From contig NZ_VOPY01000001.1 of assembly GCF_007995095.1 (NCBI RefSeq), positions 1,141,001 to 1,205,000 on the forward strand: a DNA stretch of 64,000 bases. The letters are read 5' to 3'. The translations under genes and the position numbers were made by a program. Origin of the DNA: Flavisphingopyxis soli (GTDB lineage: Bacteria; Pseudomonadota; Alphaproteobacteria; Sphingomonadales; Sphingomonadaceae). This document shows, one piece after another, positions 1 through 6,651 of this stretch (positions are counted from its first letter, which is position 1; each line of letters starts with the position of its first letter). The notes beneath the pieces were generated by a model. That model searched no databases. It worked only from the letters and a program-made list of their open reading frames with translations, and was not told the DNA's origin.

Positions 1-200
1 CGCTGCTGATCGAGCTGACTTCGCCCGCCGGGCGCCCGATCCAGGCGACGCGCGACCTGCCTGCCTTCTGGCGGGGGAGCTGGGCCGACGTCGCCAAGGA
101 CATGCGCGGGCGCTATCCGCGCCATCCCTGGCCCGACGACCCCGCCTCGGCGCGCGCGACGGTGCGGACCAAGAACGCCGATGCGCGTCGAAAGTCTTGA
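1..200 (+). CDS. hrpB: ATP-dependent helicase HrpB, C-terminal fragment
   Basis: This is an open frame entering from the left edge and stopping with TGA at 198-200; about 65 codons are visible. The tail reads through RDLPAFWRGSWADVAKDMRGRYPRH-type sequence (shown here only as the key words FWRGSW, DMRGRYP and HPWPDDP), which is the conserved C-terminal signature of HrpB DExH-box helicases. HrpB belongs to the DEAH RNA helicase-like family; its cellular role is poorly defined in most bacteria. The helicase core lies outside the window, so nothing can be said about its motifs. Confidence 0.85.
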   Translation, partial: LLIELTSPAGRPIQATRDLPAFWRGSWADVAKDMRGRYPRHPWPDDPASARATVRTKNADARRKS

Positions 201-262
201 CGGGGGGCAATGCGGTGCGGCATCGCGGCGACGCTCAACGCGACCCAGCACAGGAACACTCT

Positions 263-541
263 ATGGCGGCCCGGATCTTTCAGCGACCCAAGAATGCGAT
301 GCAGTCGGGCCGCGCGCTGACCGACGAATGGATGCTCGAATTCGAACCTGCCGAGGCGAAAAAGCCCGATCCGCTGACCGGCTGGGCAGGCAGCGGCGAC
401 ACGCAGAGCCAGGTCCGGCTGGGCTTTGCCAGCTGCGATGAGGCACGCGCCTATGCCGAGAAATACGGCATCGTCTTCCACGTCATTCCGGCCCCCGAAC
501 GCAAGCTCAAGCTGCAGGCCTACGCCGACAATTTCCGCTGA
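263..541 (+). CDS. NDUFS4-type complex I accessory protein
   Basis: The 92-residue product starts MAARIFQRPKNAMQSGRA and carries W-x-LEFEP and YAEKYGI motifs. These match the ETC complex I subunit conserved region (NDUFS4/AQDQ 18 kDa family), a peripheral accessory subunit of NADH:ubiquinone oxidoreductase found in alphaproteobacteria and mitochondria. The ATG at 263 was chosen over an in-frame ATG at 197 because homologues begin at the MxARIxxP motif and because an AGGAAC element lies just upstream; the earlier frame would also overlap hrpB. It stands alone here, away from any nuo operon, as is usual for this gene. No membrane segment is seen. Confidence 0.88.
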   Translation: MAARIFQRPKNAMQSGRALTDEWMLEFEPAEAKKPDPLTGWAGSGDTQSQVRLGFASCDEARAYAEKYGIVFHVIPAPERKLKLQAYADNFR

Positions 542-550
542 GCCGATGCG

Positions 551-1084
551 CTAGGCGAGGTCGGCGAGACCCGGTCCGAGCAGCATCAACAGCCTGACGT
601 CGATCGCCACGCCTTCGCTGCGCTTGTCCGCGACGAAGCCGGCGATATCGGCGAGCGGCACGCGGTGGACGGTGATATCCTCGCCATCGACCCCGCCGCC
701 CTCCGACACTTTCGCCAGGCCCGTAGCGCGCACCAGCGTGAAGCTTTCCGAGACCATCCCCGGCGAGGAATAATAGTCGCCGAGCGAGGTTATCTGTTCG
801 GCGCGATAGCCGGTTTCTTCCTCGAGCTCGCGCGCCGCGGCCTTTTCGGGCGCCTCCTCGGCGCCATCGTCGCCGATCAGCCCGGCGGGCAGTTCGAGGC
901 AGCGCCGCCCGAGCGGGACGCGATATTGTTCGACCAGCAGGACGTGACGCTCAGCGTCGATCGCAAGGATGACCGCAGCCGATATGCCGCGCGTGCGCGC
1001 AACATATTCCCACCGACCACGCCGCTTGGCCGCGATGAAACGGCCTTCCCACATCACCTCTTCAGGCGCATCGGCGTCGATCAA
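551..1084 (-). CDS. Nudix hydrolase, ADP-ribose pyrophosphatase-like
   Basis: The product is a Nudix-fold pyrophosphohydrolase. The Nudix box runs from about residue 68 to 93, with the diagnostic AARELEEETGY, preceded by LELPAGLI, and followed by YSSPGMVSE, as in ADP-ribose pyrophosphatases (NudF-like). It probably cleaves ADP-ribose or a similar NDP-X. The start is uncertain: TTG at 1084 gives MIDADAPEEVMWEGRF and overlaps the upstream stop by four bases (TTGA), an arrangement seen twice more in this window; an ATG at 1054 would remove ten residues and has a poorly spaced ribosome site. It is the last gene of a minus-strand operon with two TPM-domain genes and a LemA-like gene. Confidence 0.85.
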   Translation of the reverse strand: MIDADAPEEVMWEGRFIAAKRRGRWEYVARTRGISAAVILAIDAERHVLLVEQYRVPLGRRCLELPAGLIGDDGAEEAPEKAAARELEEETGYRAEQITSLGDYYSSPGMVSESFTLVRATGLAKVSEGGGVDGEDITVHRVPLADIAGFVADKRSEGVAIDVRLLMLLGPGLADLA

Positions 1085-1773
1085 AGTTCGATCAGCCGAT
1101 CGGGCAGCTCGTTGGGATTGGTGTCGCTCTTGGGGAAATTCTCGGCGAGGATGATGCCGATCTGGCGGACCGCCTCGGCCATGCCCGCCGCGACCTGTCC
1201 GGTTTTGACCTCGGCCAGCATCGCCGCCATTGCCTCGCCCCACACTTCGGGCGCCACCTTGGCGACGATCGCCTCGTCGGCGACGATCTCGGCGCGGTGT
1301 TCGCGCATCGACAGATAGATCAGCACGCCGGTCAGCCCGACCGTGCGCTTCTCTGCGCCAACCCTGAACAGGTCGATCGCGCGGCCGCGCACGCGCCTCG
1401 ATTTGATCGGCGCGGGAACGAGCAGGTATTTGAGCGGCGGCCACAGCTGGATCAGCAGCATGAAGCCGAATTTCATCGCCGCGGCGGTGGTGGCCAGTGC
1501 GAAAATCCCGCGCGGCGTCCAATCCTGTGTCCATGAATTGGTCAGCCGGTCATAGAGGCTGAGCATGTCATCGGGCCAGATCGCGAGTGTCGCGAGCGCG
1601 AGGAATGCTATCGCCGCCGCCCAGGCGAGCGCGACATCGGTATAGCCGTCCGAGCGATCGGCGATGATCGTGACGATCTCGCCGTCGCTGGCGCGCTCTG
1701 CGGCGGTCACCGCGGCGGTCACGACATTATGCTCGGCTACGCTGAGGGCCGGCGTTTCGTGCGCGTCGGTCAT
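1081..1773 (-). CDS. TPM-domain membrane protein
   Basis: This 230-residue protein has a TPM (TLP18.3/Psb32/MOLO-1) type domain split by two central hydrophobic segments: AAIAFLALATLAIW and FMLLIQLWPPLKYLLV regions near residues 50 and 105. The second half (VGLTGVLIYLSMREHRAEIVADE) is the typical conserved end of YgcG-related proteins. There is no signal peptide. The start MTDAHETP follows the previous stop by one base (TGACATG), with a GGGGGGA element ahead of it. It is cotranscribed with a secreted TPM protein and a LemA-family lipoprotein. The biochemical role is not established for bacterial members; envelope stress or membrane protein turnover has been proposed. Confidence 0.8.
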   Translation of the reverse strand: MTDAHETPALSVAEHNVVTAAVTAAERASDGEIVTIIADRSDGYTDVALAWAAAIAFLALATLAIWPDDMLSLYDRLTNSWTQDWTPRGIFALATTAAAMKFGFMLLIQLWPPLKYLLVPAPIKSRRVRGRAIDLFRVGAEKRTVGLTGVLIYLSMREHRAEIVADEAIVAKVAPEVWGEAMAAMLAEVKTGQVAAGMAEAVRQIGIILAENFPKSDTNPNELPDRLIEL

Positions 1774-1774
1774 G

Positions 1775-2599
1775 TCACCATCCCCCCGATGCACCGCCGC
1801 CGCCGAAGCTGCCGCCGCCGCCCGAAAATCCGCCGCCGCCACCGAATCCACCGCCACCGCCGCCGAAGCCGCCGCCACGTCCCGAATTGGCCATGCTGTT
1901 GAGCGCCGACCACAGGATCACATTGCCAATCCCGCTACGGCGATAGCGCCGGCCGCGCTTGCCGCCGCCGAGCATCGGCAGGACGAAGAAGACGATGACG
2001 ACGCCCCAGAAGATGATCATGCCGATCGGCAGCCCGCCCTTCGATGACGATTGCCGAGCGGTTGCCTCTTGCGCGACCTTGGCGGCTTCCTCGGGTGGCA
2101 GTTCGAGCTGAGCGATGATGCGATCGGCGCCCGCAACGATGCCGCCGGTCATGTCGCCGTCGCGAAAGCGCGGCAATATGTCGCCTTCGACGATGTCATA
2201 GGCGAGGCCGTCGGGGATCACCGCCTCAAGGCCATAGCCGACCTCGATCCGGACCTTGCGCTCGTTGGGCGCGACGATCAGCAAGATGCCGTCGTTGCGC
2301 TGCTTGTCACCCAGGCCCCAATTGCGGCCAAGCTGATAGCCGTAATCGGCAATGTCATAGCCTTGCAGGTCGGGGATCGTCGCGACGACGAACTGGCGCT
2401 GGCTGCGCTGTTCGAACGCGTCGAGTTTTGTCGTCAGCTCGGCCTCGGCGGCGGGATCGATGATGTTCGCCGCATCGACCACCGGCGCGGTGCCGCGATC
2501 GGGGAAATCCTGTGCCCTCGCCGTGGCCGACACGCCCAGCGCCGCAACGCACGCGATCAGCAGCAGTGCCAGCCTCGGGGCAAGGCGCGACAGCGACAT
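1775..2599 (-). CDS. Secreted TPM-domain protein with Gly-rich tail (YgcG-like)
   Basis: The 274-residue product has a signal peptide (residues 1-29, ARA cleavage motif), a TPM domain at about 38-165 (start VVDAANIID, then GYGLEAVIPD), one transmembrane helix at about 192-210, a basic patch GGKRGRRYRR, and a C-terminal tail from residue 241 made almost wholly of glycine with phenylalanine and ending GGW. This is the classic YgcG architecture. The ATG at 2599 was chosen because it begins the signal peptide; a GTG at 2623 overlapping the lemA stop is the alternative and would add eight residues. The Gly-rich tail is probably cytoplasmic and disordered. LemA and TPM genes commonly sit together. 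Confidence 0.87.
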   Translation of the reverse strand: MSLSRLAPRLALLLIACVAALGVSATARAQDFPDRGTAPVVDAANIIDPAAEAELTTKLDAFEQRSQRQFVVATIPDLQGYDIADYGYQLGRNWGLGDKQRNDGILLIVAPNERKVRIEVGYGLEAVIPDGLAYDIVEGDILPRFRDGDMTGGIVAGADRIIAQLELPPEEAAKVAQEATARQSSSKGGLPIGMIIFWGVVIVFFVLPMLGGGKRGRRYRRSGIGNVILWSALNSMANSGRGGGFGGGGGGFGGGGGFSGGGGSFGGGGASGGW

Positions 2600-2619
2600 G
2601 GCAGAGTTTCTCGCCGCGA

Positions 2620-3225
2620 TCACTTCTCGCGCATGTCGAGCGTGGGCGCGACTTCGGCGCCTTCGGTCGGTGCATCATAGGTGACCATCGGCTTGGCGCC
2701 GTGGATGACCTTGGCACCGATGATGTCGGGGAAGGTGCGAATCGTCGTATTATAATTGCGGACCGATTCGTTGTAGTCCTTGAGCGCGACGCGGATCCGG
2801 TTCTCGCTGCCTTCGAGCTGCGTCATGAAACGCCCGTAATTGTCCTGACTCTTGAGCTCGGGATAGGCCTCGACCGTTGCAAGCAGCCGCCCGAGCGAAC
2901 TCGACAGCTGGCCTTGCGCCGCCTGGAAGGCCGCGACCTTGGCCGGATCGGACAGGTCGTCGGGGTTGAGCTGGATCTGCGGGCTGGTTGCCCTGGCGCG
3001 CGCGCTAATAACGTCGTTGAGCGTCTCGCGCTCCTGCTCGGACGACGACAGGACGATTTCCTGGAGGTTGGGAATGAGGTTGGCGCGTGCCTGGAACGCG
3101 GCCTGGACATCGGCCCATTTCGCCTTGGCGTTTTCTTCGGCGGTGGGTACCGAGTTGATGCCGCAGGCGGCGAGCGGGGTGAGCAGGGTCGCTGCAAGCG
3201 CGAGTTTGAACGATTTGGCGATCAT
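2620..3225 (-). CDS. LemA family lipoprotein
   Basis: The 201-residue protein begins with a lipoprotein signal whose lipobox is LAAC at residues 18-21, so residue Cys21 is the likely lipidated N-terminus. The rest is a helical LemA domain with the family hallmarks RANLIPNL, LKSQDNY and YNESVRNYNT, and IRTFP. LemA proteins are membrane-anchored four-helix bundles of unknown biochemical function. It is the first gene of the lemA-TPM-TPM-Nudix operon and overlaps the next gene region. Start: ATG at 3225 with the signal peptide immediately after. Confidence 0.9.
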   Translation of the reverse strand: MIAKSFKLALAATLLTPLAACGINSVPTAEENAKAKWADVQAAFQARANLIPNLQEIVLSSSEQERETLNDVISARARATSPQIQLNPDDLSDPAKVAAFQAAQGQLSSSLGRLLATVEAYPELKSQDNYGRFMTQLEGSENRIRVALKDYNESVRNYNTTIRTFPDIIGAKVIHGAKPMVTYDAPTEGAEVAPTLDMREK

Positions 3226-3320
3226 GGGATGCTCCGACTGGCTGGTGGGCGACGTGTATCATATTAATAGGACAGGCGGCACGTGGTTGCAATCGCCGCG
3301 TGTCGTTGGCGGAGGACGGG

Positions 3321-3746
3321 ATGCTGAACGAATTCAGGAATTTCATCGCGCGCGGCAATGTGCTCGATCTCGCGGTAGCGGTGATCATCGGCGCGGCGTT
3401 TGCCAAGATCACGACGTCGCTGACCGAGGATATCATCATGCCGGTCGTCGGCTGGCTGTTCGGCGGGCTCGATTTTTCGAGCTATTTCGTCCGGCTTGGC
3501 GCGATTCCCGATGGCTATAAGGGATCGCTCGACAATTATGCGCAGCTCAAGGAAGCGGGCGTTCCACTGCTTGGCTATGGCCAGTTCATCACCGTTCTGG
3601 TCAACTTCGTCATCCTTGCCTTCATCATTTTCCTGATCGTCCGCGCGGCGAACCGGATGGCGACCAAGGAAGAGGCGAAGCCGTCGGGGCCGAGCGAGGT
3701 GCAGTTGCTGACCGAAATACGCGATGCCTTGAAGGCCCGGCCATAG
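3321..3746 (+). CDS. mscL: Large-conductance mechanosensitive channel MscL
   Basis: The 141-residue protein begins MLNEFRNFIARGNVLDLAVAV, the nearly invariant MscL amphipathic N-terminal helix and first transmembrane helix. The periplasmic loop is followed by a second helix (FITVLVNFVILAFIIFLIV) and the cytoplasmic helix ending VQLLTEIRDALKA. MscL forms a homopentameric pore in the inner membrane that opens under extreme tension during osmotic downshock. The ATG at 3321 has a strong GGAGGA ribosome site eight bases ahead; an upstream in-frame GTG at 3300 is rejected. The gene is divergent from the lemA operon. Confidence 0.97.
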   Translation: MLNEFRNFIARGNVLDLAVAVIIGAAFAKITTSLTEDIIMPVVGWLFGGLDFSSYFVRLGAIPDGYKGSLDNYAQLKEAGVPLLGYGQFITVLVNFVILAFIIFLIVRAANRMATKEEAKPSGPSEVQLLTEIRDALKARP

Positions 3747-3875
3747 CGGCTTCACGCGAATAAGTTTGTCACCGATATGTCATATCGCGTATGGCGTGAT
3801 ACGAACCGGCAGGGGGGCCTCCCGGCCGTTCGATCAAACCCTTTATAACAAGACAGAAAGTACAGGTCCTTTACC

Positions 3876-4106
3876 ATGAAAAAAATCATCATTGCAGCGC
3901 TCCTCGCACCGCTCGCGCTCGCCGCTTGCGATTCGGCCAAGGACGAAGCCACGACCAACGAAGTCATGACCAATGACGCGATGGCAACCGACACCGCCGA
4001 CATGAATGCTGACGGTTCGGCCATGACCAACGACGCAATGGTCGACGGCACGATGAACGAAGCCGCTCCGGCTGATGCCGCTGGCAACAGCGCAGACGCC
4101 ATGTAA
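3876..4106 (+). CDS. Small putative lipoprotein with MTNDAM repeats
   Basis: The 76-residue product has a lipoprotein signal (MKKIIIAALL, lipobox LAAC with Cys18). The remainder is short, acidic and low complexity, rich in Asp, Ala, Met, Thr and Asn. It contains near-repeats of MTNDAM (VMTNDAMATD, then AMTNDAMVDG). No enzymatic motif is present and I do not recognise a named family; similar small Asp/Met-rich lipoproteins are common in sphingomonads. It is probably anchored in the periplasmic face of a membrane. A strong rho-independent terminator follows 23 bases after the stop, so it is a single-gene transcript. Confidence 0.75.
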   Translation: MKKIIIAALLAPLALAACDSAKDEATTNEVMTNDAMATDTADMNADGSAMTNDAMVDGTMNEAAPADAAGNSADAM

Positions 4107-4128
4107 GTCTTTACGACTTTGGACTGCG

Positions 4129-4160
4129 AAAGGGCCGTGCCGAAAGGCGCGGCCCTTTTT
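4129..4160 (+). terminator. Rho-independent terminator after the small lipoprotein gene
   Basis: A 13-bp stem (4129-4141 with 4146-4158, one G-T pair) closes a GAAA tetraloop and runs into a T tract (TTTTT). It ends the transcript of the small lipoprotein gene and insulates it from ssrA about 40 bases further on. Confidence 0.9.
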
Positions 4161-4198
4161 CGTGCGCGTTATTGCGCCGTTCATCGCAACGCCCTATA

Positions 4199-4500
4199 TC
4201 GGTGGAGCCGGTTTCGGCCGGCTATGGCGATAAATTGTTGCGTGCAATAAGCGCAGCGGACCCGGGGGCAGTACCCGGCGGCTCCACCAGAAATCGCGCG
4301 AAAGCGGGGTTCCCGATGGGGCCGAACCAGGATCGACGTGTGTTCAAAAGCGCAGTTTTTGCCCGGGCTGAGTAACCCGTTAAAGGCTCAAAACCCATAA
4401 GTGCCAACGATAACGAAGCACTTGCTCTTGCAGCGTAATTGATGGGCTAACGCCCTGATATTACACTAACAGAACGCGGCTTGGACCGAGCCGGGCAACA
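4199..4500 (+). ncRNA. ssrA: Circularly permuted two-piece tmRNA (alpha type)
   Basis: The acceptor piece comes first and ends with GGCTCCACCA at 4280-4289. A short spacer (4290-4317) follows, then the coding piece starting GGGGCCGAACCAGGATCGACG at 4318. The 7-bp acceptor stem forms across the permutation: 4318-4324 pairs with 4279-4285, with A4286 as discriminator and CCA at 4287-4289. A T-arm-like stem is 4262-4266 with 4274-4278. The tag frame starts with resume codon GCC at 4403 and encodes ANDNEALALAA, stop TAA at 4436-4438. Such permuted genes are the alphaproteobacterial form; the RNA rescues stalled ribosomes with SmpB. The outer ends are estimates; the acceptor 5' end and the coding-piece 3' end cannot be fixed from sequence alone. 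Confidence 0.95.
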
Positions 4501-4670
4501 GGATCGGAAACCGGCGGCCCCGAGGGAGCCGAGCAACAGAATCCCTCGACTTTAGCCAATAATTGCGAAGACGAGTCAGGCCAGCGTCCGTGCCATCAAA
4601 GGCGCGGGAGCCGAGCAACAGAATCGCTCGATTGTACCCGATAATTGCGAAGACGAGACAGGCCGGCGTG
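4488..4670. repeat. Imperfect direct repeats downstream of ssrA
   Basis: Two copies of a roughly 60-bp unit start at 4526 and 4608 (period 82). Each opens GAGCCGAGCAACAGAATC, continues with a CTCGA-type core, and ends with ATAATTGCGAAGACGAG followed by CAGGCC-GCG. A third partial copy of the opening (GAGCCGGGCAACAGGATCG) starts at 4488, overlapping the probable 3' end of ssrA. The stretch between ssrA and the nuclease-like gene holds no convincing protein gene. I do not know a function; the repeats may be duplicated tmRNA 3'-flank. Confidence 0.75.
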
Positions 4671-5393
4671 TCAGTTGTTGCGCGCGCGGCGATATCCCGC
4701 GGCGCGCGCCTGCGCCTCGCTGCAAAAGAATTCCTCGGCGCGCGTGACATCGTAATATTTGGTCCCCGGCAGATGATAGATCCATTCGCCACGGCGGCTG
4801 TGGTTGCCCTTGATGGCGCAGGCGCGTGACGCATATTCGGCCCGTGCTGCGCGCGGCGGCGCGGCGCGCGCGGTTGCGGGCGGACGCGTGACACGCGGCG
4901 ACGCCGGAGCATTGGCGGCGCGATAGGCCGCGGGAAGATCGAAGGTCGAATTCCAGATCCCCTTGTGTCCCGCCTTGGCGAGACCTTCGAGCGCGACATA
5001 TTGCGTCGTGAAATGGGGCAGGGCGGTCGCCCAGCCATCCTCGACCATCGCCGCCGCGATATCGACCGAGTCGACGCGGCATTGCGCGACCGTCCGGCCA
5101 TAGACATCGGTATCGCGCGCTTCGCACACGACCGCACGCGTGCCGGTCAACGCCTTCATCTTTCCGGTCGCATATTGGCCGCAGGGCCAGACGCGACCAT
5201 CGGTGGTACAGGTCTGGGCGGCCTCGACCGCATCGATCCCGTACAGGCGGATGCGTGTCGAACCCAGTTCGATCGTGTCGCCGTCGATGACACTCGCGCG
5301 GCCCGCGATTTCGGTCGAACCCGCTTGTGCTGAGGGTCCCGAGGCGAGGGCGGCGAGCGCGACAAGCGCGGCGGGGAGCAATATGCGGATCAT
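4671..5393 (-). CDS. Secreted SNase-like (thermonuclease family) protein
   Basis: The 240-residue product has a signal peptide (about residues 1-24, SAQA cleavage site) and a staphylococcal-nuclease-like OB-fold domain at about 28-145. The catalytic signature is present: VIDGDTIEL, IRLYGIDAVE with the Arg and Glu, and DVYGRTVA with the second Arg. After a Pro/Ala/Arg-rich linker, a C-terminal region (CAIKGNHS, GEWIYHLPGTKYYD, FFCSEAQA) matches the short domain often found at the end of such proteins in alphaproteobacteria. It is probably a periplasmic or secreted nuclease. The ATG at 5393 begins the signal peptide; a longer in-frame start at 5477 is less likely. Confidence 0.85.
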   Translation of the reverse strand: MIRILLPAALVALAALASGPSAQAGSTEIAGRASVIDGDTIELGSTRIRLYGIDAVEAAQTCTTDGRVWPCGQYATGKMKALTGTRAVVCEARDTDVYGRTVAQCRVDSVDIAAAMVEDGWATALPHFTTQYVALEGLAKAGHKGIWNSTFDLPAAYRAANAPASPRVTRPPATARAAPPRAARAEYASRACAIKGNHSRRGEWIYHLPGTKYYDVTRAEEFFCSEAQARAAGYRRARNN

Positions 5394-5477
5394 CGCCGCA
5401 GCATCGCCGATCGCGGTTAAAGCGCGACTCGGAAACAGGGTTAATGGTGCGTTGCGGGCAGTACTGGCCAGCGCCAA

Positions 5478-5575
5478 GCTTCGGGATCATCATAAACCGT
5501 CCCCCGGACGGGTATGACCCTTCGCTTCGCTTCGGGATCATACAAAAACGGTCCCCCGGACCGTTTTTGTATGAT
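5478..5575. repeat. Duplicated hairpin element next to tRNA-Thr
   Basis: Two copies of an element start with the same 13 bases, GCTTCGGGATCAT, at 5478 and 5529. Copy A forms an imperfect hairpin (5489-5502 against 5506-5518, loop CCC). Copy B forms a perfect 18-bp hairpin (5537-5554 against 5558-5575) with the same CCC loop. Between the copies is a CCTTCGCTTC spacer. Copy B ends at the tRNA-Thr 3' end. Confidence 0.8.
5537..5575 (-). terminator. Perfect 18-bp hairpin ending tRNA-Thr transcript
   Basis: Read on the minus strand, the hairpin begins with the final A of the encoded CCA of tRNA-Thr. The stem contains AAAAACGGTCC / GGACCGTTTTT with a GGG loop. The 3' arm carries a T5 run followed by GTATGAT rather than ending in T, so it is an atypical terminator, but its position makes that the most likely role. 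Confidence 0.65.
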
Positions 5576-5650
5576 GGTGCCGGATGTCCGACTCGAACGG
5601 ACGACCTACCGCTTACAAGGCGGTTGCTCTACCAGCTGAGCTAATCCGGC
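5575..5650 (-). tRNA. tRNA-Thr (anticodon TGT)
   Basis: Read on the minus strand the gene starts GCCGGAT at 5650 and ends ATCCGGC plus encoded ACCA at 5575. The D-arm is TAGCTCAGCTGGTAGAGCA. The anticodon stem ACCGC/GCGGT holds the loop CTTGTAA, giving anticodon TGT (threonine). The T-arm is GTCCG-TTCGAGT-CGGAC. All four arms pair, length is 76 nt with CCA. Confidence 0.97.
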
Positions 5651-5670
5651 GCCGGCGTTCCGCCCATGCT

Positions 5671-6552
5671 TCAAACCACGCCGAAGGTCCAGCCCTCGAC
5701 GCGCGCAATATGCGGTGAAAGCGCTTCGGGGGCCCAGAATTCGGGACGGCGATGGACGTGGCGCAGCCATGCGGCGGTAAGCAACGCATCGGTCGAATGG
5801 TCGTCATAGCGCGCCAGCCGCACCGGCGGCGGCGCATCGAACGCCTCAAGCGCCGTCGTCAGCGTCGCCCGGTCGCGGATTTTCGAACGGTTGCCCGGCA
5901 GCCCTGCCGCGCGCGCCGCCATCGAGGTATAGATTTCGACGATCAGCGGGCCGTGCGCGGGGACCGGGTCGAACGGCCAGACCGGGATTCTCCCCGCCAG
6001 CCGGTGGAGCACGCGCATCCCTGTGAGGCTCGACTTGCCGACCTGCGCCGCCCCGACAAGGTTGAAGCAGCTTGCGCTGTTGGCCTGGCGCGTGGCGCGC
6101 TGGTGGTGCTCGACTGCGCGCAAACGGCCGATCCCCGTCAGTCCGAACCGGTCGCCGACATCGCCGCGCCCGTGGCGGAAATAGCGCCGTGCCTCCGCAT
6201 GTCCGACAAAGCCGCTCGCCCCAAGATGCGGATCGTCGCGGCACAGATCGTCGGCCAGCGCCCACAGCGACCGCACATCGACGGGACTGTCGCTCCAGCC
6301 GGGAAAATAGGCGCCCGTATCGACGAACGGGAAGGTCGGCGACAGGTCGAGGCCGATCAGCATATCGCTGCCCTGGTCGGCGCGATCGATCAGCCAGTCG
6401 AGCGCCGCGCCGCGCGACCAGCCGCCATCGGGCCAGTGCAGACGCGGATGCGCGCCGCGCGCGCCGTCGATCGTGGCGAGCGCCAGCCCCTTCGGGCGGG
6501 CAACCGCCTGGCCCGACCAGTCGAAACAGGCGAACTGGGAGAAGCTGCGCAT
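5671..6552 (-). CDS. Conserved protein of unknown function
   Basis: This 293-residue soluble protein starts MRSFSQFACFDWSG. The motifs are FDWSG near the N-terminus, LIGLDLSPTFPF, NLVGAAQVGKSSLTGMRVLHRL near the middle, VEIYTS, and DDHSTDALLTAAWLRH near the C-terminus. The pattern of an N-terminal Asp in a beta strand, an internal IGLD, and a C-terminal Asp in DHSTDALLTA resembles RNase H-like folds of the DUF429 type, but this is an inference. The GAAQVGKSS string looks P-loop-like but lacks the A/GxxxxGK(S/T) spacing. No signal peptide or membrane helix. It follows the MscS-like gene after a strong terminator and precedes tRNA-Thr. Confidence 0.7.
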   Translation of the reverse strand: MRSFSQFACFDWSGQAVARPKGLALATIDGARGAHPRLHWPDGGWSRGAALDWLIDRADQGSDMLIGLDLSPTFPFVDTGAYFPGWSDSPVDVRSLWALADDLCRDDPHLGASGFVGHAEARRYFRHGRGDVGDRFGLTGIGRLRAVEHHQRATRQANSASCFNLVGAAQVGKSSLTGMRVLHRLAGRIPVWPFDPVPAHGPLIVEIYTSMAARAAGLPGNRSKIRDRATLTTALEAFDAPPPVRLARYDDHSTDALLTAAWLRHVHRRPEFWAPEALSPHIARVEGWTFGVV

Positions 6553-6600
6553 CGCCGTGTCCTAGCGTATCGGTGAGCAACCGTCAGCGCCGAGCAAACA

Positions 6601-6634
6601 AAAGGGGCGGGTGTTCAACGACACCCGCCCCTTT
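6601..6634 (-). terminator. Rho-independent terminator of the MscS-like gene
   Basis: A perfect 14-bp stem (6601-6614 with 6621-6634) with a six-base loop. On the minus strand the 3' arm ends in TTTTGTTTG, so it terminates the MscS-like gene. The plus-strand 3' side is also T-rich (TTTGTTGTTTTG), so it could act in both directions. Confidence 0.92.
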
Positions 6635-6651
6635 GTTGTTTTGTGGCAGGA

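Noticed and set aside
4172-4375. Open reading frame across the tmRNA acceptor piece
   Set aside because: The region folds and pairs as a permuted tmRNA, with a tag frame elsewhere; the frame is fortuitous.
4401-4670. Integrative element inserted at ssrA
   Set aside because: Repeats are present but there is no integrase gene or phage-like gene near; only the repeats are reported.
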